Below are positions 18,074-27,636 of a stretch of DNA of 64,000 nt, one piece after another. Origin of the DNA: Spirosoma endbachense (GTDB lineage: Bacteria > Bacteroidota > Bacteroidia > Cytophagales > Spirosomataceae); contig NZ_CP045997.1 in assembly GCF_010233585.1 (NCBI RefSeq), forward strand, positions 3,683,779 to 3,747,778. The letters are read 5' to 3'. The notes under the pieces were generated by a model. The model did not search any database and was not told the DNA's origin. It saw only the letters and a list, made by a program, of their open reading frames with translations. Numbering within the stretch: the stretch's first letter is position 1; each line of letters starts with the position of its first letter. Made by a program: the position numbers and the translations under genes.

Positions 18074-21000
18074 ATGATCCAACGTTTAGATTTTTTTGTC
18101 CTACGACGCCCGGTTTTTTCTGTCGACTCCCTGCATTCCCGTTACCAACTACTCCGGGACAATCCTGCTGCTCTACCCGACATACTTCGTGACTGGTTTA
18201 GCACTCCGCTTCAGCAGCAAGCTTTAGAAACAGCTTCTCCCCAATTGTTTGCCCGAGTCCAGCGATGGCTGGCGGGTGAGTCGCTATCTGACGAAGCAAA
18301 AATTATCAGTACGCTCCATAAGTATTTAATCCGAATGACTACCCGCAGTACGCCCTATGGCTTATTTGCCGGGTGTACAATCGGCTCGATTGGTAGTACC
18401 ACTCAGTTTCAGGCAGGATCACCAGCCACCATTGCCCCCCACGTTCGTTTAGACATCGACTATTTACAATCCATTAAAGACTGGCTTCTGGCTCAGCCTG
18501 ATATCCGGCGACAGCTTCGGCTTTTTACTAATTCAACGCTTTATCTGGCAGGCAATTACTTTCGCTTTATCGAGCAACAGCAGGAAACGACCGGCCGGAC
18601 TTACTTTATCAGCGCCGTTGGCCGGGATGACTTACTGGCTGACCTGTTTTCATTTGCCCAGCAGGGTGTAACGGGCGATGACATTGTCGATTTTCTGAAT
18701 ACCCGCTACCAGGTTACACCCGACGATGCGGCTCATTATGTCAGTGAACTAATTGACAGTCAACTTCTTGTTTTCGAACTGGAGCCATCGCTCACCGGCG
18801 ATCCCTACCTGACTGCGATGCAAAATCGGTTAGCCACGCTTTCCCAATCGCTCTCTGTCTTATATAGCCAACAGGTTATTGAGGAAGTGACCAGCCTGTT
18901 AACGACCCCACCTCTTCAACTGCCTGCCTTACTAAATTACCTCGATGAACAGGGTATCAACAAGCCGGGCAGCGACCTGATTCAGATTGACACAGCCTTC
19001 GCTGGCGACCAGTACCAGGTAAGCGAACGCTGGCTCAATAACCTTCAACGCCAGTTAAACGTATTGCTGGTTCTAAACCAGCCCTTTCATAGTAACGATC
19101 TCGATGACTTCCGGCATCGTTTTTATACCCGTTACGAAGAAGAAGAAGTGCCACTGGCCCTGGCCCTGGACCATGAGATGGGAATAGGCTATGGCAACAG
19201 CTCGACCTTAGGCGTAGGCAGTGCCCCGATGATCGATAGCCTGTCGTTACCCGGTAGCGCGATTCATCAGGCCACCTCCCTAACCGACTGGCAGTCATTC
19301 GTTTTAACTCGTTATACAGAAGTGCTTCGTTATGGGCATGGAGAGATCGTATTAACCGACTCCGACCTTCAGAAAGTTGGCGATCAGGGCAGCAAGCATC
19401 AGACGCTTCCTTCGAGCTGTTATGCGTTTGGTACTTTGGTAGCACCCTCGGCTCAGGCAATCGATAACGACGATTATTTATTTGTTTTATCGGGTTTTAG
19501 AGGCCCATCGGCCGTCAATCTAATGAGCCGGTTTAGTGAGTCAGATCCTGACCTGGCCGAGTGTATCCGAAACTGCGCACGACAGGAAGAAGACCATCAT
19601 CCGGATGTAATTCTGGCCGAAATTGTTCATTTCCCAGAATCCAGAGCTGGTAATATTCTGGTGCGCCCGGCGCTGCACCGGTATGAGATTCCTTACTTAG
19701 GCCGGGCTTCGGTTGATGCCGACCACCAGATTCCGCTGTCGGATCTCTATGTATCCGTTCGCAATAACCGGCTGATTCTCCGGTCAAAGCGGCTCAATAA
19801 ACGAGTCATTCCTCGTTTGTCTAACGCCCATAATTACCAGGGCGGCCTGCCGGTTTATCAATTTCTCTGCAATCTTCAATACCAGGATGCTTATCTGGAT
19901 CTGCACTGGAACTGGGGCTTGCTGGCCCAACAGGCTTACCTGCCTCGTGTACGGTATAACCACATTGTGCTGAGCCGAGCAACCTGGCAAGTAATGGCCA
20001 AACAATTCACACTCAACGACCCAACCCGACTACGCGAACAACTGAACGATATTGGTTTGCCACAGGAGTTTATGATTGTCAGTGGCGACAATGAACTACG
20101 TATCGATCTTCGGGTGGACGCCTGCGTTCAACTGTTAATTCAGGAGTTAAGACGGGGAATTACACTTCGTCTGGTCGAGTGTTTGACCACGCCCGAAAGC
20201 TGCCCTGTACGCGATTCCGACAATCTGGCCTTTACCCATGAACTGGTTCTCCCCTTTCGGAATTCATCGGCATTGCCCTATGCACCAATCGATGCGGCAA
20301 CGGCCGACATACCCCAGCGCCGATTCTCGGTGGGTAGTGAATGGCTCTATCTAAAAATTTACGCAGGAGAAAAAGCGTCTGATATTCTGCTGGTTGATGC
20401 CCTCTACCCGGCTATTCAGGAGCTGATTGAGCAGCAAATTGTAACAAAGTTCTTTTTTATCCGCTATAAAGACCAGGACCCTCACCTGCGTCTGCGGTTC
20501 CACGGCAACCCGTTTATTGAGTTTTACCATTACGTAATCCGACGTATCGAGAAAGCATTACAACCTTACGTACAAAGTGGTATTGTTCACAAAATTCAGA
20601 CTGATACCTACCAGCGGGAACTGGAACGGTATGGTATGAAAACGATTGCTACCTGCGAACACGTTTTCCACCACGACAGCCTGAGTACTCTTCAGTTTAT
20701 GAGCCAGACCGGCGATAGCTTCGACGAAAATCTGCGTTTTGCTTTTGCTGCCCACAAAGTAGACCGGCTACTCAAAGGCATGAACACCACAATTGACGAT
20801 TGTCATTCCCTTCTCAACCACCTGAAGGAGCGGTTTTTCGTGGAATTTAATGGTGATGCCAATCTACGCCAGCAACTAAACGAACGGTATCGAACGTATA
20901 AGCCACTTCTTGAACAGGCATTGAGCCGCCCATTTCCGCTAGCGAACGGCCTGGAAGACTGGGCCGATCAACAGCAGCCTTTATTAGCTACGCTGGGTCA

Positions 21001-21184
21001 GACGAATCAGTCCAGCTCTCATTTTCAGACACTGGCCGGAAGCCTGATCCACATGACAATCAATCGGTTGTTTCCTTCCAAACAACGGGCTTACGAACTG
21101 GTTCTTTACCATTGTCTGGCTAAATTCTACGATTCGCAACGAGCCCGACAACAAACCGCAACGCGCCAGTTGACAGACTCCTAA
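18074..21184 (+). CDS. Full-length LanB lantibiotic dehydratase
   Basis: A 1036-aa class I dehydratase: it glutamylates Ser/Thr of a precursor using glutamyl-tRNA and eliminates glutamate to give dehydro-residues. The N-terminal glutamylation domain spans ~1-720, with TRSTPYGLFAGC early, a strong family mark. The C-terminal elimination (SpaB_C) domain spans ~750-1020, with EWLYLKIYAGEK, KFFFIRYKDQDPHLRLRFHG and the ending helix region SLIHMTINRLF. It lies 98 bases after the pseudo-receiver gene and is therefore matched to the 45-aa precursor. No LanC cyclase, protease or ABC exporter accompanies it. It differs from the LanB-like protein at 48643-51249, which lacks the C-terminal domain. Confidence 0.92.
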   Translation: MIQRLDFFVLRRPVFSVDSLHSRYQLLRDNPAALPDILRDWFSTPLQQQALETASPQLFARVQRWLAGESLSDEAKIISTLHKYLIRMTTRSTPYGLFAGCTIGSIGSTTQFQAGSPATIAPHVRLDIDYLQSIKDWLLAQPDIRRQLRLFTNSTLYLAGNYFRFIEQQQETTGRTYFISAVGRDDLLADLFSFAQQGVTGDDIVDFLNTRYQVTPDDAAHYVSELIDSQLLVFELEPSLTGDPYLTAMQNRLATLSQSLSVLYSQQVIEEVTSLLTTPPLQLPALLNYLDEQGINKPGSDLIQIDTAFAGDQYQVSERWLNNLQRQLNVLLVLNQPFHSNDLDDFRHRFYTRYEEEEVPLALALDHEMGIGYGNSSTLGVGSAPMIDSLSLPGSAIHQATSLTDWQSFVLTRYTEVLRYGHGEIVLTDSDLQKVGDQGSKHQTLPSSCYAFGTLVAPSAQAIDNDDYLFVLSGFRGPSAVNLMSRFSESDPDLAECIRNCARQEEDHHPDVILAEIVHFPESRAGNILVRPALHRYEIPYLGRASVDADHQIPLSDLYVSVRNNRLILRSKRLNKRVIPRLSNAHNYQGGLPVYQFLCNLQYQDAYLDLHWNWGLLAQQAYLPRVRYNHIVLSRATWQVMAKQFTLNDPTRLREQLNDIGLPQEFMIVSGDNELRIDLRVDACVQLLIQELRRGITLRLVECLTTPESCPVRDSDNLAFTHELVLPFRNSSALPYAPIDAATADIPQRRFSVGSEWLYLKIYAGEKASDILLVDALYPAIQELIEQQIVTKFFFIRYKDQDPHLRLRFHGNPFIEFYHYVIRRIEKALQPYVQSGIVHKIQTDTYQRELERYGMKTIATCEHVFHHDSLSTLQFMSQTGDSFDENLRFAFAAHKVDRLLKGMNTTIDDCHSLLNHLKERFFVEFNGDANLRQQLNERYRTYKPLLEQALSRPFPLANGLEDWADQQQPLLATLGQTNQSSSHFQTLAGSLIHMTINRLFPSKQRAYELVLYHCLAKFYDSQRARQQTATRQLTDS

Positions 21185-21276
21185 ATTATTCGGGCAGCGA
21201 ATGAGTTAGTCACGGAGCTTATTGAACAGACACCGTTTAAGGGCGAAATTTGGCTATACATAAACCCCTGATAGCC

Positions 21277-21462
21277 ATGAAAACTGTAATCCTTAACAAG
21301 CAGAAAAATAATGCGTCCCGGTCTAGTGATTTCCTGTTTATCGACGAGAGTGACGGCATTTTCGACGACAACTGGATCGTTTCGGCGAACGATCTTTTTG
21401 GTTCCTTTAACCCGATCGGCGAAGGCCCTGATATGATAACCTTCTACGATCAGGCCGCATGA
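21277..21462 (+). CDS. 61-aa acidic peptide beside LanB (possible second precursor)
   Basis: From the ATG at 21277 the peptide has a basic start (MKTVILNKQK), a Ser-rich patch and a strongly acidic second half with aromatic residues (GIFDDNWIVSANDLFGSF). It has no Cys, so it could not form lanthionine itself. It starts 92 bases after LanB and ends at a terminator, so it probably belongs to the same unit. It may be a dehydrated linear peptide, an immunity factor or an unrelated small protein. No family is recognised. Confidence 0.5.
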   Translation: MKTVILNKQKNNASRSSDFLFIDESDGIFDDNWIVSANDLFGSFNPIGEGPDMITFYDQAA

Positions 21463-21482
21463 CTACCAATCACTTTACGAAC

Positions 21483-21517
21483 AAAAAGCTCCTCAATTGT
21501 ATACTGAGGAGCTTTTT
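21483..21517. terminator. Bidirectional terminator, lanthipeptide operon / kinase operon
   Basis: A 13-bp stem (21483-21495 with 21505-21517) whose arms begin with five A and end with five T. It serves both the plus-strand LanB unit and the convergent kinase unit. Confidence 0.85.
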
Positions 21518-21543
21518 CACTGGAATACGATGACGTGAATCGC

Positions 21544-22701
21544 CTACGAGTATTGAACAGGCGCGAGCTGAATAAAGAGCGAAATGGAGTAACTATCCTC
21601 TGATTGTTCCGTTTCGATCCGATGGGACTCTGGATAAAGAAGAGCAAGCCGTTGGCGTACATTGGGTAGATCTACACCACTTGGCTGACGATCGAATGCC
21701 GATCGATTCCCAGACGTTATTAAGGTATTTTGCACCGTAAAAACCAGTGTGTCTGACTGGTCGAGGTGGGCTTCGACCCAAACGTAAGCTCCCTGCTGTG
21801 TTCCACCAATTCCGTATTTAAAAGCATTTTCGACAAAAGCCAGCAAAATCAGGGGCGCAATGGTCAACCCACTAAAATCCCCTTCACTACTAAAGAGGAT
21901 TTCAATGCGCTCTCCATGCCGGGTCTGTTCCAACTGAAGGTAGTTTTCGATGTATTCCAGTTCCTGGTCCAGCGTTACGGTCTGGGCATCAGCCTCATAA
22001 AGGTTGTAGCGCATCAACTCGGCCAGACGCAATACCAGATCGGCAGCTTCTTCGTCTACGTCGATAATCCGAACGTAGATGCTATTCAGCGAATTGAATA
22101 GAAAATGCGGATTGAGCTGAGCTTTTAGTAATTCCAGTTCAAGGAGTTTATTTTCATTATTGATACGCAGGTTATCCAACTCCGTCTGCTGGCTGTTCTG
22201 CCGCTGGTTTAGGTAGTAACGAATCAGCTGAATAAACAGGAACGGGCTTGCAAAAAAGTAGGGTGTTCCCAAAACGATAGCAATCGTCCTGGGTGTATGA
22301 AGCCAGCCAACCAGACCTGCTTTATATATTGAAAACCAATAGTTTAACTGAGGATATATGCCCTTTGTCAGTATAGTTTCGGGTATTCGGGCCGTCTGCT
22401 GAATAAGGGGATAACTCATATACATCAGGCAGTAAATCAGTGCAAAAACAACGATCGATAAACCCGTTAGCCATAACAGTCGGCCACGATACAGGTATCG
22501 GGGAAATAGCCAGTGGGCATAGAGTTCATAAGTCAGTATCGTTAAGCAGGAAGTCAATAAGGATATGATCCAGAAATAAGGCTTCTCGGCGGGTTTAAAG
22601 GTTGGTGCTTCTATGATTGGCGTCAACCCTAGCATGAGCAGCCAGACTAATCCGCGACGGGCTGTCTGGCGTAGCCAGGAACGATAGGCTGCTCTGTTCA
22701 T
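21544..22701 (-). CDS. LytS/YehU-type sensor histidine kinase
   Basis: A 385-aa membrane kinase with four N-terminal hydrophobic segments (~15-180), a short coiled region, and the His_kinase domain. The domain carries the phospho-acceptor motif LNPHFLFNSLNSIY (~residue 200) and a HATPase-like C-terminus (LILLAFVENAFKYG, then GVDLPNVRQRLALLYP). It overlaps the upstream kinase gene by four bases (ATGA) and is the last gene of the three-gene regulator unit facing the lanthipeptide operon. The ligand is unknown; control of the peptide operon is plausible. Confidence 0.9.
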   Translation of the reverse strand: MNRAAYRSWLRQTARRGLVWLLMLGLTPIIEAPTFKPAEKPYFWIISLLTSCLTILTYELYAHWLFPRYLYRGRLLWLTGLSIVVFALIYCLMYMSYPLIQQTARIPETILTKGIYPQLNYWFSIYKAGLVGWLHTPRTIAIVLGTPYFFASPFLFIQLIRYYLNQRQNSQQTELDNLRINNENKLLELELLKAQLNPHFLFNSLNSIYVRIIDVDEEAADLVLRLAELMRYNLYEADAQTVTLDQELEYIENYLQLEQTRHGERIEILFSSEGDFSGLTIAPLILLAFVENAFKYGIGGTQQGAYVWVEAHLDQSDTLVFTVQNTLITSGNRSAFDRQPSGVDLPNVRQRLALLYPESHRIETEQSEDSYSISLFIQLAPVQYS

Positions 22702-23903
22702 TGAACGGTTGATTGGGCTAAGGTACGAGGGGCTCCTACCCGAGTCAGATCGATACGTAAGGTGACCCGGTAATACTGATCCGTAATATCGTGCTCAATG
22801 CTATGATGGTCTGGGTATAACAGGGCCAGCCGTTTCTTAACATTTGGCAAACCGACTCCGCCCGCCTTTCTGGCAACGACAACCGTTGGCCCCTGGCTGA
22901 TGCTGTTCTCGACAATAAAGAGTAGCGTATCCGCTTCTAACGCAACTTTCACCAGTACATAGGACCCTTCGGTTCCCGATCGGATTCCATGCTTAAAGGC
23001 GTTTTCTACGTACGTACCTAATAGCAATGGAGCAATCAGATAGTCGGTCAGATTCCCGCTCACATCGACTTCTACGAAGAGTCGATCGCCATGCCGGGCC
23101 TGCTCAAGCACAATATAGCTTTGCAGATAATCTATTTCCTGTTGTACTAATACCTGTGCTGCGCTGGCAGTATCGAGGTTATAGCGCATGAGTTCTGCCA
23201 GGCGCAGTACCATATCGGCCGCCCCGTCGTCAGTACCTACCACATGCGAATAAATGCTGTTGAGGGTGTTAAACAGGAAGTGAGGACTAACCTGTGCTTT
23301 CAGAAAATCCTGTTTTAGAACGGCATTATCACGATCGAGCAATAATCGATTCCGCGTCAACTGGAATTGTTGTTGCCGTAAAACAATCGTGTCTTTAATG
23401 ACTTTGAGCGTTAGAAAAATAAACGGAGAGAAAATACTAAAAACAAAATTCCACAGAAATACGCGTAAGGACAGAAACGGCCCGAACCAGCCGCGACCAT
23501 CGAGAAACGTTCGAATTTGACTAACATAATGAATGGCTTTGGGCTGCGTTGGCTCAACAGCAAGTACAACAGCCCGATTAATGAGGTAGGCACCCCAGAA
23601 ACCCAGCACGATCCAGAGCAGCAGCCACCCGAGTCGACGTTTATACAGCAGCCGAGGCAGCAGCCAGTACCCCATCAAATAGTAAATAAGCAGGTGTTGC
23701 GTAAGCAGGTTAACGCTGAACCATGTAAACGTTGGCCAGTCATTACCGACTGATAATGAGGCCATACTCAGGGCAACGGCAACGATTAAGCTAACGATCA
23801 GAATCCGACCGACGCTACGAAAAAAGCGTTGATGTCGAATAAACGTGGCAATCGCCCGGTCGAGTAGATTTTTCACATAAGATTCTCTTTCATGGCTTTC
23901 CAT
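22698..23903 (-). CDS. LytS/YehU-type sensor histidine kinase, paralogue
   Basis: A 401-aa kinase with the same layout as the one downstream: N-terminal transmembrane bundle (~30-190), VSPHFLFNTLNSIYSH as the histidine motif, and LLLGTYVENAFKHG plus GVGLPNVKKRLALLYP in the ATPase half. The two kinases share long matching stretches (AADLVLRLAELMRYNL against AADMVLRLAELMRYNL), so they arose by duplication and may form a heterodimer. The ATG at 23903 overlaps the regulator gene by 31 bases; a GTG at 23876 would give a four-base overlap instead and is an attractive alternative. Confidence 0.9.
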   Translation of the reverse strand: MESHERESYVKNLLDRAIATFIRHQRFFRSVGRILIVSLIVAVALSMASLSVGNDWPTFTWFSVNLLTQHLLIYYLMGYWLLPRLLYKRRLGWLLLWIVLGFWGAYLINRAVVLAVEPTQPKAIHYVSQIRTFLDGRGWFGPFLSLRVFLWNFVFSIFSPFIFLTLKVIKDTIVLRQQQFQLTRNRLLLDRDNAVLKQDFLKAQVSPHFLFNTLNSIYSHVVGTDDGAADMVLRLAELMRYNLDTASAAQVLVQQEIDYLQSYIVLEQARHGDRLFVEVDVSGNLTDYLIAPLLLGTYVENAFKHGIRSGTEGSYVLVKVALEADTLLFIVENSISQGPTVVVARKAGGVGLPNVKKRLALLYPDHHSIEHDITDQYYRVTLRIDLTRVGAPRTLAQSTVQ

Positions 23904-24649
23904 ACAGACTCCCGGTAGGTGACACCAATTGGCACGCGTTTCCCATCAGTTGTTGTGATCAGATTTCCATCTATTTCCCGAATGGCCCCTTTTCGGACAA
24001 TGTAAGATCGGTTTACCCGCAGAAACTGGGCAGATGGCAACATCTCCTCAATTTTTGTCATGGTCATGTGCGTGACAATGGTGCGGGTGGGCAGGTGAAT
24101 GGTAAGGTAATCCTTCATGGCCTCCACAAACACAATTTCTTCCGGCAAGACCTTAATCAGCTTTTTGTCTTCTTTGACCAGAAAGAAATTGGCCGGTGCC
24201 GGTTGATTAGTAGCTGTTTCTGCGGTTCGGCTGGCCGGTTGCGGGTTCAATGATGGCAGACTGACCATTGGTGCGGCCGAGGGCTGTAGTTTAGTAACGG
24301 CTTTATTGATGGCTCTTAAAAAGCGGTCGAAAGCAACGGGTTTCAGCAAATAATCCAGCACCTCAAGCTCGAAACCCTCTACGGCATATTGCGGAGAGGC
24401 CGTTACCATGATAACCTGGGGGCGGGGCAAACTAAGGGATCGCAGAAATTCAATTCCTGTCATTTCGGGCATTTCCACATCGAGCAGGATCAGATCGGGT
24501 TGCACCTGTTGTATTTCCCAGAGCGCGTCAACGGCATTGTAACTTTGGCCAACCAGTTCTAGAAATGGAACGCGCTGAATGAATTTTTCCAGTACAGCCC
24601 GTGCTGGTTGTTCATCATCAATAATAAAGCATTTCAGGGTCAATGCCAT
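23873..24649 (-). CDS. LytTR-family response regulator
   Basis: A 258-aa regulator with an N-terminal receiver (acidic IIDDE, phospho-acceptor Asp57 in LILLDVEMPEM, LKPV near 107) and a C-terminal LytTR DNA-binding domain (~155-255, FVEAMKDYLTIHLP, FLRVNRSYIVRKGAI). A Pro/Ala-rich linker separates them. It is the first gene of the regulator unit with two LytS kinases. Its intact receiver contrasts with the degenerate one at 17607-17975 in the opposing operon. Confidence 0.93.
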   Translation of the reverse strand: MALTLKCFIIDDEQPARAVLEKFIQRVPFLELVGQSYNAVDALWEIQQVQPDLILLDVEMPEMTGIEFLRSLSLPRPQVIMVTASPQYAVEGFELEVLDYLLKPVAFDRFLRAINKAVTKLQPSAAPMVSLPSLNPQPASRTAETATNQPAPANFFLVKEDKKLIKVLPEEIVFVEAMKDYLTIHLPTRTIVTHMTMTKIEEMLPSAQFLRVNRSYIVRKGAIREIDGNLITTTDGKRVPIGVTYRESVWKAMKENLM

Positions 24650-24921
24650 AGAATTAGTAGCCAGGTAGCAAGGTAATTCTTAATACTATAAAAAGAAAGG
24701 ATACAAAATTCAGGCTTATTACAAAAAGAGAACAGCTAAACTAGCTATAAGTAACTAAATAGTTCACCATGGGAATAGTGATCCGTATTCGATCCTAAAC
24801 CGCTGGTATTCAGCTTTTACCAAGTGCATTTATTCCGTAGCCCATACACCCTGTTCCCTCAATAGAGTGTATGGACTACCGGTCACCAAACAGGTTCGAT
24901 TTCACAAATAAAGGATCTATT

Positions 24922-25809
24922 CTAGATTACATTCATTGTCTGTTCCTTTATTTTCTCCAGTTCATCTTTCATCTGTACCACAAATCGCTGAATGGCCGCG
25001 TCATTGGCTTTAGAGCCTATCGTGTTGATTTCGCGGCCAATTTCCTGCGAAATGAAATTCAACTTTTTGCCATTTGCCTCTTCGGTAGAAAGCACTTCCA
25101 GAAAATAGGCAAGGTGATTCTTGAGCCGGACTTTCTCTTCTGAAATATCGAACTTTTCAACGTAGTAGACCAGTTCCTGCTCAAAGCGGTTATGGTCAAA
25201 TGTTTCGCTGTCCAGAAGCTCTTTCACCGAATTACGCATCCGGTCACGTACCGCCGGAATCCGTCGAACGTCCTGCTGTTCAATATCGGCCAGCCGGTCG
25301 CTAATGGTTTGAATGTATTCCTGAAATTTACTTTCCAGCACAGCGCCATCCTGCCGGCGGAATTCATCGCATCGACGAATAGCTCCCTGCACTGCGGCCA
25401 GCACAGTATTCCAGTCCGATACATCAGCCGTTGGATCGGCCGACTCGGTCATGTAAGCATTTGGTTGTTGCAACGCCAATTGAAGCACATCACTGTCAGA
25501 AACGCTCATCAGCATGCCGTTGGCGGTTTCTTTTATGTCATGAACGTATGCCGTTACCAATGGCCGGTTAATTGTCACACCCGGTCGTAATCCACTTGTG
25601 CGGGTGAGATTAAGCGATAACTCAACTTTGCCACGCTCCAGCTGTTGGGTCAGCAAGGCCCGCAAGTCAATTTCTTTATCGGAGAACTGCCGGGGAAGGC
25701 GGCAATAAATATCTAAAAATTTAGAATTCAGTGTTTTAACTTCAGCCGTTACAGATAAGCTACCAGCTTCTACTGTTGCGTTGCCAAAGCCGGTCATGGA
25801 TTTAAGCAT
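24922..25809 (-). CDS. yicC: YicC/YloC family endoribonuclease
   Basis: A 295-aa protein with the family's start MLKSMTGFGNA and end (KDELEKIKEQTMNVI), plus NSKFLDIYCRLP and NFISQEIGREINTIGSKA. YicC proteins are conserved endoribonucleases that act in RNA turnover in the cytoplasm. Length is normal (~290 aa). It is transcribed alone or with the pdxA gene upstream (132-base gap). Confidence 0.93.
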   Translation of the reverse strand: MLKSMTGFGNATVEAGSLSVTAEVKTLNSKFLDIYCRLPRQFSDKEIDLRALLTQQLERGKVELSLNLTRTSGLRPGVTINRPLVTAYVHDIKETANGMLMSVSDSDVLQLALQQPNAYMTESADPTADVSDWNTVLAAVQGAIRRCDEFRRQDGAVLESKFQEYIQTISDRLADIEQQDVRRIPAVRDRMRNSVKELLDSETFDHNRFEQELVYYVEKFDISEEKVRLKNHLAYFLEVLSTEEANGKKLNFISQEIGREINTIGSKANDAAIQRFVVQMKDELEKIKEQTMNVI

Positions 25810-25941
25810 TTGGAAAGAGTTTAGTACGTGCAGTAGTTGATTTTACAATCTCCGGTTTTATAGTAAGCCGACGCAGGCGATAAGCGGTGCGCCAGTCTGC
25901 CGTAAATTCAAACCTGTAAACCAATTACCGTAAACCAACAA

Positions 25942-27501
25942 TTATTTTTCTACGGGTTGCTTTTTAAGTGCATTTTCCTCTAAATCAGCAAACTCCTTTC
26001 GCTGACGGGCTACGTCAACAGCCGTGTAAATAGCCTGTAACATCGATGTTTCATCAGCCAGGTTTTTACCGGCAATATCATAGGCGGTTCCATGGTCGGG
26101 TGAGGTTCTAACAACGGGCATACCAGCCGTAAAATTTACGCCATCCTCAAAGGCAATAGCCTTGAACGGAATTAATCCCTGATCATGATACATGGCCAAT
26201 ACGGCGTCGAACTTGGTATAGCCTCTTGTTCCGAAGAAACCATCGGCTGGATAAGGGCCAAACACCAGCTGGCCTTTATTACGCCATTCGGCAATGAGTG
26301 GCTTGATCACTTCCTGTTCTTCATTACCCAGCAAACCTTCCTCCCCTGCATGCGGATTGAGGCCAAGTACCGCAATTTTTGGTTTTTCAATGCCAAAATC
26401 CTGTTTGAGTGATTGCATCATCAGGGTTAACTTTTGCGCAATTCGCTCCCTTGTTACGTTCTGCCGAACACGCCCAAGGGGAACATGCCCCGTTACAACA
26501 CCTACCCGAAGCCGTTCGCTGACCAGAAACATCAGATTGTCCTGAACACCAAATTCCTGCGCCAGATATTCAGTATGGCCCGGAAATTTAAATTCTTCCG
26601 ACTGGATGTTGTATTTATTGATCGGCGCGGTTACGAGGGCATCCAGCTTGCCATCTTTCAGGTCATCGACGGCGCGTTGCAGACAGGCCAGCGCGGCTTG
26701 TCCGGCGTCTGCCGTTACCTGACCGGGCTGAATGTCCTGATTCTGGTCGGGCCAGCACGTAATGACGTTCGTCATTTTGTGGCTGATTTGCCCAATAGTC
26801 GGTGCTCCGTTCAGGTTCCAGTCTTTCAGATTCAGCAGATTACGGTAGCGATTCAAAACCCGCATCGACCCGTAGATAACGGGTGTACAGATTTTTTGCA
26901 GCCGATTGTATTGCAGGGCTTTCAGAATTACCTCCGGACCAATGCCATTGTAATCCCCCAGGCTGATGCCGATAACCAGACGGTCCTCACGGCCGACGGC
27001 ACTACCATCGCGGGGTGTACGATCCTGCGATCCTCCATCCCGGTCCGTACGCCCTGTGTTTTCGGGCTGATGGCTTTCCTGATTCACTGATTCACGGGGT
27101 TCTGACGCATTTCGGTCACGATTTCCATTGGCACGGTCTCTGTCGTTTGGGCGAGAATTGTTACGAGGATTTTGGCCTTCCTCGCGCGATACCCGTTCCT
27201 GCGCTCCCGCATCACGTGGCCCTCGGTCTGGTGGTCCAGCATCCCGCTCGTTGCGGTTGTTCTTTGGATTTTCGTCCCGCTGTCCGCCTGTACGGCCATT
27301 TTGCTGGCGATTCTCCCGCTGGTTCTGGTTACGCTGATTCGCATCCCGCTGATTTGCTGAACGTTGGGGCGTTTCACGCTGATCGGCCGATGGCTTTGCA
27401 TTGGCTGATGGGGGGGTATTGGCTGGTCGATCACCCGATTTCGGGCCGGTCGACTGGGGTGTACGAGCTTCGTTTGGATCGTCGGATTGGCGTTGTTCCA
27501 T
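25942..27501 (-). CDS. pdxA: 4-hydroxythreonine-4-phosphate dehydrogenase with long disordered N-terminus
   Basis: The last ~345 residues are a normal PdxA, an NAD-dependent, metal-dependent step of pyridoxal-5'-phosphate synthesis: GISLGDYNGIGPEVILKAL, FPGHTEYLAQEFG, GLNPHAGEEG, MYHDQGLIPFKAI and RTSPDHGTAYDIAG are all present. Before it lie ~173 residues rich in Asn, Arg, Asp, Gln, Pro and Gly with almost no hydrophobic residues. No other Met occurs in that stretch, so the frame requires the extension or a non-ATG start close to residue 174. It is divergent from a D-2-hydroxyacid dehydrogenase gene. Confidence 0.92.
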   Translation of the reverse strand: MEQRQSDDPNEARTPQSTGPKSGDRPANTPPSANAKPSADQRETPQRSANQRDANQRNQNQRENRQQNGRTGGQRDENPKNNRNERDAGPPDRGPRDAGAQERVSREEGQNPRNNSRPNDRDRANGNRDRNASEPRESVNQESHQPENTGRTDRDGGSQDRTPRDGSAVGREDRLVIGISLGDYNGIGPEVILKALQYNRLQKICTPVIYGSMRVLNRYRNLLNLKDWNLNGAPTIGQISHKMTNVITCWPDQNQDIQPGQVTADAGQAALACLQRAVDDLKDGKLDALVTAPINKYNIQSEEFKFPGHTEYLAQEFGVQDNLMFLVSERLRVGVVTGHVPLGRVRQNVTRERIAQKLTLMMQSLKQDFGIEKPKIAVLGLNPHAGEEGLLGNEEQEVIKPLIAEWRNKGQLVFGPYPADGFFGTRGYTKFDAVLAMYHDQGLIPFKAIAFEDGVNFTAGMPVVRTSPDHGTAYDIAGKNLADETSMLQAIYTAVDVARQRKEFADLEENALKKQPVEK

Positions 27502-27636
27502 CTACTTTTGTTAGTTTCGCCAACTAGTTTGAAAGGACGTTGGAAACTTGATCTTGATTACTGGACTCGTTCAATCCATTCGTTAAGATTCAGCGTCCAA
27601 TGTCTGTAATTGACGCAAGTTACGAAAACCCCACGG

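Noticed and set aside
26434..27090. 218-aa plus-strand frame antisense to pdxA
   Set aside because: PdxA motifs on the minus strand are unambiguous across the same bases.
27015..27527. 170-aa plus-strand frame opposite the pdxA 5' region
   Set aside because: It is the antisense shadow of the low-complexity extension; composition is explained by the opposite strand.
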